NCBI RefSeq assembly: GCF_015624485.1
Contig: NZ_CP061378.1
Location: forward strand, 1,922,001-1,986,000
Length of the DNA: 64,000 bases
DNA from: Bradyrhizobium genosp. L
GTDB lineage: Bacteria > Pseudomonadota > Alphaproteobacteria > Rhizobiales > Xanthobacteraceae
Reading direction: 5' to 3'
Shown here: positions 44,112 through 51,726 of the stretch, one piece after another
Numbering within the stretch: the first letter of the stretch is position 1
Layout of the letters: each line of letters begins with the position of its first letter
Notes under the pieces: generated by a model
The model's database searches: none
Told to the model about the DNA's origin: nothing
The model's input: the letters and a program-made list of their open reading frames with translations, nothing else
Made by a program: the position numbers and the translations under genes

Positions 44112-45461
44112 CTAATGACCAACGTCCTTCAACGCGCCGTCTACCGCAGCGCCGAGCCTTTCGACGATCATGTCGATGTCGCCGGAAGATGCGATATAGG
44201 GCGGGGCGAGCAGCACGTGGTCGCCGCTCTTGCCGTCGACCGTGCCGCCGCCGGGATAACAGCCGAGCCCGCCGGCGAAGGCGATCGACTTGATCCGCTG
44301 GTTGAGCTTCAGCTTCGGATCGAACGGCTGCCGCGTGCCGCGGTCGGCGACCAGCTCGATCGCCCAGAACAGGCCGCGGCCCCTGATGTCGCCGACATGG
44401 CGGTGATTGCCGAAGCGCTCGATCAGCCGCTGCTCGAGCTGTCGGCCACGCTCCTTGACCTGGTCGAGCAGCTTTTCCTCGGCGATCGTCTTCTGCACCT
44501 CGAGCGCGGCGGCGCAGACGAGCGGATGCGCCAGGTAGGTATGGCCGTGCTGGAACGCGCCGGAGCCGTCGCGCACGGTGTCGACGATCGTGCTGCTCGC
44601 GAGCATCGCGCCGATCGGCTGGTAGCCGCCGCCGAGCCCCTTTGCGATCGCCTGGATGTCGGGCGAGATGCCTTCCTGCTCCCACGCATGCAGCGTGCCG
44701 GTGCGGCCCATGCCGCACATCACTTCGTCGAGGATCAGGAGCGCGCCGTGCCGGTTGCAGATCTCGCGCACCGCCTTGAAGTAACCGTCCGGCGCCGGCA
44801 CGCAGCCAGCAGTGGCCCCGACCACGGGCTCGGCGATGAAGGCCGCCACCGTGTCGGGGCCGAGCCGCTGGAATTCGGCGTCGAGCTCGGCGGCGAGCCG
44901 GGCGACGAAGGCGGCCTCGGATTCATCGCCGCGCTTTTCGTGATAGGCGAAGGCCGGCGTGACATGAGAGAACGACGGCGACAGCAGCGGCGCATAGGGC
45001 TCGCGGCGCCAGGCATTGCCGCCGGCCGACAGCGCGCCCAGCGTGTTGCCGTGATAGCTCTGCTTGCGGGCGACGAAGCGCGCCCGCTGCGGTTCGCCGC
45101 GCTCGATGAAATATTGCCGCGCCAGCTTGATCGAGGCCTCGATCGCCTCCGAGCCGCCGCTGACGAAATAGACGTAGCCGAGGCCGCCGGGCTCATGGCC
45201 GACCAGCCGCTCGGCGAGTTCTTCGGCCGGCGCCGACGAGAAGAACGCGGTGTGGGCATAGGCGAGGGTGGAGGCCTGTTTTGCAATCGCCGCCAGCACG
45301 CGCGGATGCTGATGGCCGAGGCAGGACACCGCTGCGCCGCCGGAGGAATCGATGACGCGGCGGCCATCCTCCGCAATCAGCCAGACGCCCTCGCCGCCGA
45401 TCGCCTTCGGCGGGGTCTCGCGCAGGCTGCGGTGCATCACGCGGCTCTTGTTGGCGGCCAT
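44112..45461 (-). CDS. class III PLP-dependent aminotransferase
   Basis: 449 residues. Fold-type I class III features: IDSSGGAAVSCLGHQHPRVL, FVSGGSEAIEASIKLARQY, ARKQSYHGNTLGALSAGG, AAFIAEPVVGATAGCVP, LLILDEVMCGMGRTGTLHAW (Asp binding PLP), IAKGLGGGYQPIGAM (PLP Lys in AKGLGGGY), and HGHTYLAHPLVCAAALE. This branch includes omega-transaminases acting on beta-alanine, taurine, 2-aminoethylphosphonate or GABA; the exact amine is not deducible. It overlaps nothing but sits 5 bp downstream of the RpiR gene and 13 bp upstream of the binding-protein gene, so it is transcribed with them and probably degrades the imported compound. Confidence 0.92.
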   Translation of the reverse strand: MAANKSRVMHRSLRETPPKAIGGEGVWLIAEDGRRVIDSSGGAAVSCLGHQHPRVLAAIAKQASTLAYAHTAFFSSAPAEELAERLVGHEPGGLGYVYFVSGGSEAIEASIKLARQYFIERGEPQRARFVARKQSYHGNTLGALSAGGNAWRREPYAPLLSPSFSHVTPAFAYHEKRGDESEAAFVARLAAELDAEFQRLGPDTVAAFIAEPVVGATAGCVPAPDGYFKAVREICNRHGALLILDEVMCGMGRTGTLHAWEQEGISPDIQAIAKGLGGGYQPIGAMLASSTIVDTVRDGSGAFQHGHTYLAHPLVCAAALEVQKTIAEEKLLDQVKERGRQLEQRLIERFGNHRHVGDIRGRGLFWAIELVADRGTRQPFDPKLKLNQRIKSIAFAGGLGCYPGGGTVDGKSGDHVLLAPPYIASSGDIDMIVERLGAAVDGALKDVGH

Positions 45462-45466
45462 GACAC

Positions 45467-46354
45467 TTATCCTTTCTCGACAAAATATTGCGACATCTCG
45501 GCCAACCGGCCCTCGGTCTGCTCCAGCTTGCGCTTCGCACCGGCGCCGCCCAGCGTGAAGGCGACCGCGGCGAGCGACTGTGCCACTGCGATCGCGCCGG
45601 TGAGACTCGGGAAGAAGCCGGGCGAGGTGGCGGCTTCGAACAGCAGCAGATGATCGGCGCCCTCGGCCATCGGCGCGGTGATCGAATCTGCGATCGCGAT
45701 CATGGTCGCGCCGGCATCGTGCGCCGCGCGCGCGGTCTCGACGCTCGCGGTGGAGTAGGGCGCAAATCCGATCACCACGACGGCGTCGTCGGCGCCGAAG
45801 GCACCGTGGTCGAGATCGAACGGCCCGGAGCCGCCGACCAGCAGCACCGCGCCGGGGCGGAACAGGCGAAGCTCGTAGGTCAGCAGTTCCGCCACGCTGC
45901 GGCAGCTGCGAAAGCCCGTGATCCAGATCCGCTCGGCGGCATGCAGCGCCCGCGCGGCGTCTGCGATCGCGCTGGCCGAGATCCGCGTCAGCCCGGCGGC
46001 TTCCGCCTCCAGCTTGTCGTTGACCAGCGCGACGTCGGCATTCGGTCCGCCGCGGCGGCTCTTGGCACGGCCGGAGAACGGCGCGGCCTGCACCGGGCGG
46101 CGCGCCTCGGTCAGCGCGGCGCGCAGTTCATCCCAGCCGGAATAGCCGAGCGCCTTGGCGAGGCGGGTGAAGGAGGCGGGGTCGGCGCCGGCGACGGAGG
46201 CAAGCTCGCGCATCGAGCGGGTGGTGGCGTCGTAATCATTGGCTGCGACGAAACGACCGACCTCCTGCAACCGCATTGGCAGCGACGGCAATGCGCTGCA
46301 CAATTCGGCAAGGGGAGATGCAAGCGGCGATGGTTTCGGCTGAGCCTGGGCCAT
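45467..46354 (-). CDS. MurR/RpiR-family transcriptional regulator
   Basis: 295 residues. The N-terminal ~80 residues form an RpiR helix-turn-helix (LPMRLQEVGRFVAANDYDATTRSMRELA with PASFTRLAKALGYSGWDELR). The C-terminal ~180 residues form a SIS sugar-isomerase domain: RIWITGFRSCRSVAELLTYELRLF, VVVIGFAPYSTASVETARAA, DAGATMIAIADSITAPMAEG. RpiR regulators usually sense phosphosugars, but in rhizobia they also govern amino-acid and ectoine uptake. It is the first gene of the minus-strand operon. The perfect inverted repeat at 46359-46395, directly upstream of its ATG, is the probable operator, making it autoregulated and controlling the divergent permeases. Confidence 0.93.
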   Translation of the reverse strand: MAQAQPKPSPLASPLAELCSALPSLPMRLQEVGRFVAANDYDATTRSMRELASVAGADPASFTRLAKALGYSGWDELRAALTEARRPVQAAPFSGRAKSRRGGPNADVALVNDKLEAEAAGLTRISASAIADAARALHAAERIWITGFRSCRSVAELLTYELRLFRPGAVLLVGGSGPFDLDHGAFGADDAVVVIGFAPYSTASVETARAAHDAGATMIAIADSITAPMAEGADHLLLFEAATSPGFFPSLTGAIAVAQSLAAVAFTLGGAGAKRKLEQTEGRLAEMSQYFVEKG

Positions 46355-46358
46355 GAAA

Positions 46359-46395
46359 CATATGTTGCACGGATATCAAATTGGTGCAACATATG
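46359..46395. promoter_or_regulatory. perfect 11-bp inverted-repeat operator
   Basis: CATATGTTGCA (46359-46369), a 15-bp spacer, and TGCAACATATG (46385-46395) are a perfect dyad lying between the RpiR gene and the divergent permease genes. TTGCA..TGCAA cores are typical of MurR/RpiR operators. It begins 5 bp upstream of the regulator's ATG, as expected for an autoregulated repressor. Confidence 0.8.
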
Positions 46396-46436
46396 AAGTG
46401 CGCGCCAAGATCGCTTCCCGTTGGGGTCCTTGTGCT

Positions 46437-47624
46437 GTGACGACATCGACGCCGAAACGCCCTCCTTCTCGGCCCTTGCGGCTCTCGCTCGACGATCCGC
46501 GCATCGCCGGCCTGTTCTGGCAGGTGCTGGTGGTCGGCATCGCGGTCGCCATCGTCGCCTTCCTGTGGTCGAACGCGGTGCACAATCTGTCGGTGCGGCG
46601 GATCTCGACCGGCTTCGCCTTCCTCGGCCGCGAAGCCGGCATGCCGATATCAGACAGCTGGATCGACTACACGCCGAAGAACACCTATTTGCGCGCCTTC
46701 ATCGTCGGCCTCGTCAACACGCTGCGCGTCGCGGTGATCGGCATCATATTGGCGACGATCGTCGGCACGCTGGTCGGCATCGCGCGTCTGTCGACCAACT
46801 GGCTGCTGTCGCGGCTTGCCGCCGTCTATGTCGAGGTGCTGCGCGACCTGCCGCTGTTGCTGCAACTGTTGTTCTGGTACGTCCTGCTGCAGGGCCTTCC
46901 GGCGGCGCGCCAGGCCTGGAAGCCGGTCGAGGGCGTCTTTCTTTCCAATCGCGGCCTGATCTTGCCGGCGGTGCCGATGCACGAGGCCAATTGGTGGGTC
47001 GCGCTTGCGCTGGTCGCAGGGCTCGTGGTCCTGCATTTCGTCCGGCGCCGCCTGATCGCGCAGCAGATGCTGGATGGCAGGGCGCGGCCGGCCTGGCCCT
47101 ATGCGCTCGGCCTCGTGGTCGCGCTGCCGGCGCTGGTGTCGTTTGTCTCGGGTGCAAGCTGGAGCGTCACGCTGCCCGAGCTGCGCGGCTTCAATTTCGT
47201 CGGTGGGCTGACGCTAGCGCCGGAATATTTCGCGCTGCTGATCGCGCTCGTCACCTACACCTCGGCGTTCATTGCGGAGATCGTGCGCAGCGGCATCGAG
47301 GCGGTGCCGCGCGGGCAGTGGGATGCCGCCAAGGCGCTCGGGCTGAAGCGGAGCTTTTCGCTGCAGCACATCGTGCTGCCGCAGGCGCTGCGCGTCATCA
47401 TCCCGCCGATGACCAGCCAGTATCTCAACCTGACCAAGAATTCCTCGCTGGCGGTCGCGGTCGGCTACCAGGACATCGTCTCGGTCGCCAACACCACGCT
47501 GAACCAGACCGGGCAGGCGATCGAGTCGATCGCTTTGATCATGATGGTGTTCCTCACCATCAGCCTCGGCATCAGCCTGTTCATGAACTGGTACAATGCG
47601 CGGATCGCGCTGGTGGAGCGCTGA
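46437..47624 (+). CDS. amino-acid ABC transporter permease (AapQ/BztB-like)
   Basis: 395 residues from the GTG at 46437; an ATG at 46353 is in frame, but it would put the operator inside the gene and the extra residues (MKHMLHGYQIGATYEV...) have no family character. It has about eight membrane helices with a large periplasmic loop, the extended form of AapQ/BztB. YTPKNTYLRAFIVGLVNTLR marks the permease N-domain, RLAAVYVEVLRDLPLLLQLL a core helix, and SGIEAVPRGQWDAAKALGL the cytoplasmic EAA loop that contacts the ATPase. The stop is 1 bp before the second permease gene, so they are co-translated. Confidence 0.92.
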   Translation: MTTSTPKRPPSRPLRLSLDDPRIAGLFWQVLVVGIAVAIVAFLWSNAVHNLSVRRISTGFAFLGREAGMPISDSWIDYTPKNTYLRAFIVGLVNTLRVAVIGIILATIVGTLVGIARLSTNWLLSRLAAVYVEVLRDLPLLLQLLFWYVLLQGLPAARQAWKPVEGVFLSNRGLILPAVPMHEANWWVALALVAGLVVLHFVRRRLIAQQMLDGRARPAWPYALGLVVALPALVSFVSGASWSVTLPELRGFNFVGGLTLAPEYFALLIALVTYTSAFIAEIVRSGIEAVPRGQWDAAKALGLKRSFSLQHIVLPQALRVIIPPMTSQYLNLTKNSSLAVAVGYQDIVSVANTTLNQTGQAIESIALIMMVFLTISLGISLFMNWYNARIALVER

Positions 47625-47625
47625 G

Positions 47626-48762
47626 ATGAGCTCGGTCGCGCATCTCCCGCAGGATCCGCTGCCGCAAGATCCACTGTCGATCCGCCGGCCGCGCGCGCGG
47701 CGCACGCTGGGCGGCCACATCGCGGCGTGGCTGCGCGGCAATCTGTTTCCCTCGATCCCGTCCGGGATCATGACGCTGCTGCTGCTCGTCGTGCTCGGCA
47801 AGGCCTGCATCGGCTTCTGGCAATGGGGCATCGCCAACGCGGTGTGGCGCGTCCCCGGCAGCGACACCGGGGCCTGCCGCGCGCTGCATGGGCTCGGCGC
47901 GTGCTGGGCCGTGATCCCGGAAAAATACCGCTTCATCCTGTTCGGCACCTACCCGTTCGACGAGCAGTGGCGGCCGGCGGCAGCGGTGCTGATCTTCATC
48001 GCGCTGTTCGTGATCTCGAGCCGGCGCAGCTTCTGGCGCAAGGAATTGTTCCTGCTCTGGGCCGCGGCTCTGATCGCGATCGGCGTTTTGATGTGGGGCG
48101 GCCTGTTCGGCATGTCCTTTGTCTCGCAGGACCGCTGGGGCGGCCTGCCGGTGACGCTGATCCTCGCGACCTTCGGGCTCGCCCTCGGCTTCCCGCTCGG
48201 CGTTCTCGTCGCGCTCGGCCGCCGCTCCAAACTGCCGGCGATCCGCTCGCTCTGCGTGCTCTATGTCGAATTGATCCGCGGCGTGCCGCTGATCAGCCTG
48301 CTGTTCATGTCGAGCGTGATGTTTCCGTTGTTCATGCCCGACGGCGTCAACATCGACAAATTGCTGCGGGCGCAGATCGCCTTCATCCTCTACGCCGGCG
48401 CCTATCTCGCGGAAGTGGTGCGCGGCGGCCTGCAGGCGGTGCCGCGCGGGCAGTACGAGGCGGCCGACGCGCTCGGCCTGTCCTACTGGCGTAAGCACGC
48501 CCTGATCGTGCTGCCGCAGGCGATCCGCCACGTCATCCCGCCGCTGGTCAACACCTTCCTCGCCTTCTTCAAGGACACCAGCCTCGTCCTGATCATCGGC
48601 ATCTTCGACCTCCTGACCACGGCGAAGACCGCGATCGTCGATCCGGCCTGGCAATCCTTCAGCGTCGAGATCTATCTGTTCGTCGGCGTGATCTATTTCG
48701 TGTTCTCCTTTGCGATGTCGCGCTACAGCCGCAGCCTCGAGGCCCGGCGCGCGGGGAATTGA
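47626..48762 (+). CDS. amino-acid ABC transporter permease (AapM/BztC-like)
   Basis: 378 residues starting MSSVAHLPQDPLPQDPLSIR, 1 bp after the first permease stop. Membrane helices occur near residues 45-70, 110-130, 140-165, 175-200, 215-240, 290-320 and 340-365. LYVELIRGVPLISLLFMSSV and GGLQAVPRGQYEAADALGLS (EAA loop) are typical of AapM/BztC, the longer second permease of the general L-amino-acid transporter. In Rhizobium and Rhodobacter the ATPase gene (aapP/bztD) follows directly; here a repeat and a membrane-protein gene follow, so the ATPase must be encoded elsewhere or shared. Confidence 0.92.
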   Translation: MSSVAHLPQDPLPQDPLSIRRPRARRTLGGHIAAWLRGNLFPSIPSGIMTLLLLVVLGKACIGFWQWGIANAVWRVPGSDTGACRALHGLGACWAVIPEKYRFILFGTYPFDEQWRPAAAVLIFIALFVISSRRSFWRKELFLLWAAALIAIGVLMWGGLFGMSFVSQDRWGGLPVTLILATFGLALGFPLGVLVALGRRSKLPAIRSLCVLYVELIRGVPLISLLFMSSVMFPLFMPDGVNIDKLLRAQIAFILYAGAYLAEVVRGGLQAVPRGQYEAADALGLSYWRKHALIVLPQAIRHVIPPLVNTFLAFFKDTSLVLIIGIFDLLTTAKTAIVDPAWQSFSVEIYLFVGVIYFVFSFAMSRYSRSLEARRAGN

Positions 48763-48778
48763 GGCAGGCACCGCTGGA

Positions 48779-48940
48779 AGGGCTCCCTCCCCCCTTGCGG
48801 GGGAGGGTTGGGGAGAGGGGTATCACACGGGTGGTCTCTCGATGTGTGCGTACCCGACGCGCGATTTGCGAGACCGACGCTCGCATCAATCGTCTCTCCC
48901 GCGGCCACCCCTCTCCCCGGCAAGGGGAGAGGGAGCCTGA
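48779..48940. repeat. CTCCCCCCTTGCGGGGGAG type palindromic repeat, copy 2
   Basis: CTCCCTCCCCCCTTGCGGGG at the left and CTCTCCCCGGCAAGGGGAGA at the right are mirror halves around about 100 bp that include a GGTATCACAC segment. It is the same family as 19510-19620. It follows the permease operon at the place where an ATPase gene would be expected. Confidence 0.78.
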
Positions 48941-49047
48941 CCGGCGCGCTCACATCACTTGAAGAGCACGTCATCGATTGTAGGCACGGCTCGGAACCAA
49001 TCCCGCCCGCAAGACTTGTGCCGGTGGCGTTGGACGCGGAGGCTGCC

Positions 49048-49335
49048 ATGCATCTTTCCAATCAAAGTGTGCTCGTGATCATCTTTGTCGGAATTGTCGC
49101 GGGCTGGCTCGCCGGTCGTGTCATGCAAGGCGGCGGCTTTGGCTTGATCGGCGACCTTCTTGTCGGTCTGCTCGGCGCGTTCATCGGAGACTGGTTGCTG
49201 CCTCGCCTCGGCATTCACCTCGGCGTCGGCCTCGTCGCGGCGATCCTGAACGCCTTCATCGGCGCCGTCGTCTTCCTGCTGATCCTGCGCTTGATCAACG
49301 GTGGGTTCGGCTACCGACGCCGTTGGAATTGGTGA
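49048..49335 (+). CDS. GlsB/YeaQ/YmgE (transglycosylase-associated) membrane protein
   Basis: 95 residues from the Met at 49048 (GCGGAGG upstream). Three membrane helices: about 7-24 (VLVIIFVGIVAGWLAGRVMQ), 32-52 (GDLLVGLLGAFIGDWLLPRL) and 58-82 (GVGLVAAILNAFIGAVVFLLIL). The repeated GxxAGWLAGRVMxGGGFGLIGDLLVGLLGAFIG block is the hallmark of this small stress-associated family, which is induced in stationary phase or general stress in Alphaproteobacteria; no transglycosylase activity has been shown. The C-terminus is basic (GFGYRRRWNW). It is monocistronic. Confidence 0.93.
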   Translation: MHLSNQSVLVIIFVGIVAGWLAGRVMQGGGFGLIGDLLVGLLGAFIGDWLLPRLGIHLGVGLVAAILNAFIGAVVFLLILRLINGGFGYRRRWNW

Positions 49336-49598
49336 CGTCGCGCGACGGCCGCAGCCTCGCGGCGTGCTGCGAATGCGAACCGCGTTAGATTGATCTTGCC
49401 GGCTTCGCGCTTCGCCGGTCGCTCTGCATCCCATTGCAAGGCAAGCCGACCCTGTCGGCTCAATCGGCTACAAGCCGGGAACTGACCTGCTGCCGACCTG
49501 CGGCGGTGGGTCGCCTTGCTATTCGCGCAACAAGGTTGTATTTCTATTTGTTGCTCGTTGAGAATGCCGTTTGGGCGCCCGGATTGGGAGAGCATATT

Positions 49599-50828
49599 AT
49601 GAATGTCGAATTGCAGATCAACAACGGCACAGCTCCAGAGTCACGGTTCGTGACATGGACGCCATCTCCATGCCGGATCCGCGTGAGCGACCCCACCGGC
49701 GCCAACGCTGCAACCGTGAGCGTCAAGATCGCGGGCGTCTCGGCGGCAAACGGCGGCGCAGTCGGATTCCGCAGCGGCACCAGTGGCGCCTTCGCGAGCA
49801 CGCTGACGCTGACCGTCCCGACCGACGGTACCACCGTTCCGTTCTTCGCGGCCGGCAAGTTCGGCCAGCCGAGCACCAGCAATGGCGACGTCAAGATCGA
49901 GGCGCGCGTCGGCAGCACGCTGGTCGGATCAGCCGATCTGATGGTGCGCGTCCGCAAGAACGCCAACAAGCTCACCAACGCCGAGCGCGATCGGTTTGTC
50001 GCGGCATTCGCCAAGCTCAACAATCAGGGGCTCGGGCGCTACAGCGACTTCAACAACATGCACAAGGGTCCCAATTTGTCGCAGGCGCACAACGCGCCCG
50101 GCTTCCTGCCCTGGCACCGCTCCTATCTGCTCGACCTGGAGCGCGACCTCCAGGCGATCGACTCCAGCGTGACGCTGCCCTACTGGCGCTTCGACGAACC
50201 CGCGCCGAATATCTTCACGCTCGACTTCCTCGGGCAATCCGACGCGAATGGAACGGTGAAATTCCGCAACGGCAATCCGCTGGAATTCTGGAGGACCGAT
50301 AACACCCTGGGGATATCCCGCACGCCGGACTTTCCGACGTCGGAGGCGCCGCCGAATCCGGCGAGCGAGGACGATACGCTGGCGCTGGGCGCGCAATTCC
50401 GGACCTTCCGCAACATGGAAGGCGATCCGCACGGGCTCGCACATACCAGCTTCGGCGGCTTCATCCACGATCCGCCGACGGCGGCGAAAGATCCGCTGTT
50501 CTTCCTGCTCCACTGCAACGTCGATCGTCTGTGGGCCAAATGGCAGCGCAAGAACGCCCGCTTCAACCCGGCGGACGCGTCATCGTTCGATGAACAACGC
50601 ACCAGCAAGCCGGGTCATCGACTGAACGACACGATGTGGCCGTGGAACGGCATCACCCGCGCCACCGACCCGACCCGTCCGGTGACGGCGCCGGGCGGAC
50701 CCATGTCCGCGTCGCCCTGTGTCGCGGCGCCGGGCCTGCAGCCGCGCGTGCGCGACTGCATCGACTACCACGGCGCCATCGATGCTGCGGCCAACATGGG
50801 GTTCGACTATGATGACGTCCAGTTCTAG
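49599..50828 (+). CDS. tyrosinase-family type-3 copper protein with N-terminal beta domain
   Basis: 409 residues. The first ~120 residues form a beta-sandwich-like domain (LQINNGTAPESRFVTWTPSP ... KIEARVGSTLVGSADLMVRV). The tyrosinase domain follows: CuA ligands H155 (NNMHKG), H164 (SQAHNAPG) and H173 (FLPWHRSYLLDLERDL), and CuB ligands H278 and H282 (DPHGLAHTSFGGF) plus H305 (DPLFFLLHCNVDRLWAKW). All six Cu-binding His are present, so phenol/catechol oxidase activity is expected. There is no signal peptide. It heads a three-gene cluster with a HEAT-like protein and a SCO1-like copper chaperone; it lacks the MelC1-type caddie gene of Streptomyces. A C-terminal Cys pair (SPCVAA, RDCIDYHG) may form a disulfide. 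Confidence 0.92.
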   Translation: MNVELQINNGTAPESRFVTWTPSPCRIRVSDPTGANAATVSVKIAGVSAANGGAVGFRSGTSGAFASTLTLTVPTDGTTVPFFAAGKFGQPSTSNGDVKIEARVGSTLVGSADLMVRVRKNANKLTNAERDRFVAAFAKLNNQGLGRYSDFNNMHKGPNLSQAHNAPGFLPWHRSYLLDLERDLQAIDSSVTLPYWRFDEPAPNIFTLDFLGQSDANGTVKFRNGNPLEFWRTDNTLGISRTPDFPTSEAPPNPASEDDTLALGAQFRTFRNMEGDPHGLAHTSFGGFIHDPPTAAKDPLFFLLHCNVDRLWAKWQRKNARFNPADASSFDEQRTSKPGHRLNDTMWPWNGITRATDPTRPVTAPGGPMSASPCVAAPGLQPRVRDCIDYHGAIDAAANMGFDYDDVQF

Positions 50829-50852
50829 CGCGCATCTGCGCGGGGAGACGCG

Positions 50853-51725
50853 ATGATGGCAGCGAAGCGGAAAGTTGCAAAGAAGCGAAAAGCTGCAAAG
50901 AAGCAGAAGGCTGCAAAGAGGGGGACCATTGCAAAGAAGGCCTCGGCCCGAAAGCAGGCAGCCGCGCCGGTTCCGGTCGACGTCCGGGTGCCGAAGAACA
51001 CCGATGACGTTCATCGCCAGTTGAAGGTGCTGTGCGACACCAAGAAGCCCATCGAAGTGCGGATGGGCGCGCTGCAGGCGCTCGGCGCAGCCGCGTTCAG
51101 CGTTCCCAACTTCGAATCCGTCAATGCGGACTACATCGCGGCGCTCCGGGAAGTCTCGACCGACGCCAGTGAGGAAATGCGGCGGCGCGTGCTCGGCATC
51201 CTCACCCGCAACAAGGACGGCTTTGCCCAGAAGAAGCTGCTTGCCGGCCTGAAGGATCCCGCCAAGGCGCTGCTGCCGCCGGAGAAGGCGCTTCAGTTGC
51301 TCGGCAATGATGCGCACACGGACGCCTACGCGGCCGCGCGGGCGATCGTGAAGAAGCCGCCGAGTGAAGATGCCAAGCGTGAGGCCCTGCGCCTGCTCGC
51401 GGCCGACGCCAAGTCGGCGCCGCTGTTCGAGAAGGTGCTCCGCGACAAGAAGGAATACCGCGAGAACCGGCAGCTCGCAGCTTCCGCATTGCATTCGCTG
51501 AACCCGGAGAAGCTGCAGCAGCAGGCGCTGAAAATCGTCAAGGACAAGAAGGACTTTTCGGATATCAAGGCCACCAGTCTGACCGCGCTGGAGCAATTCG
51601 GCGATGACGCCGCGCTCGGCAAGGACAAGGCGCTGATGCAGAGCGTCACGCGCTTCAAATCTTCCAAGGCGGCGCCGAAATACAAGCAGACCGCGCGGCG
51701 CTTCCTCAGCAAGTTCGACCGGTAA
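50853..51725 (+). CDS. HEAT-repeat-like protein with Lys/Ala-rich N-terminal tail
   Basis: 290 residues. Residues 1-38 are a basic, low-complexity tail (AAKRKVAKKRKAAKKQKAAK), reminiscent of histone-H1-like proteins. The rest is alpha-helical in pairs of ~35 residues, with HEAT-like signatures: PIEVRMGALQALGAAAFSVP, SEEMRRRVLGILTRNKDGFA, KREALRLLAADAKSAPLFEK, NRQLAASALHSLNPEKLQQQ. It is therefore a solenoid binding protein with a nucleic-acid- or polyanion-binding tail. It lies 24 bp after the tyrosinase gene, and its stop is next to the start of the SCO-like gene (1 bp), so the three are one operon. Role in copper loading is inferred from context only. Confidence 0.75.
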   Translation: MMAAKRKVAKKRKAAKKQKAAKRGTIAKKASARKQAAAPVPVDVRVPKNTDDVHRQLKVLCDTKKPIEVRMGALQALGAAAFSVPNFESVNADYIAALREVSTDASEEMRRRVLGILTRNKDGFAQKKLLAGLKDPAKALLPPEKALQLLGNDAHTDAYAAARAIVKKPPSEDAKREALRLLAADAKSAPLFEKVLRDKKEYRENRQLAASALHSLNPEKLQQQALKIVKDKKDFSDIKATSLTALEQFGDDAALGKDKALMQSVTRFKSSKAAPKYKQTARRFLSKFDR

Positions 51726-51726
51726 G

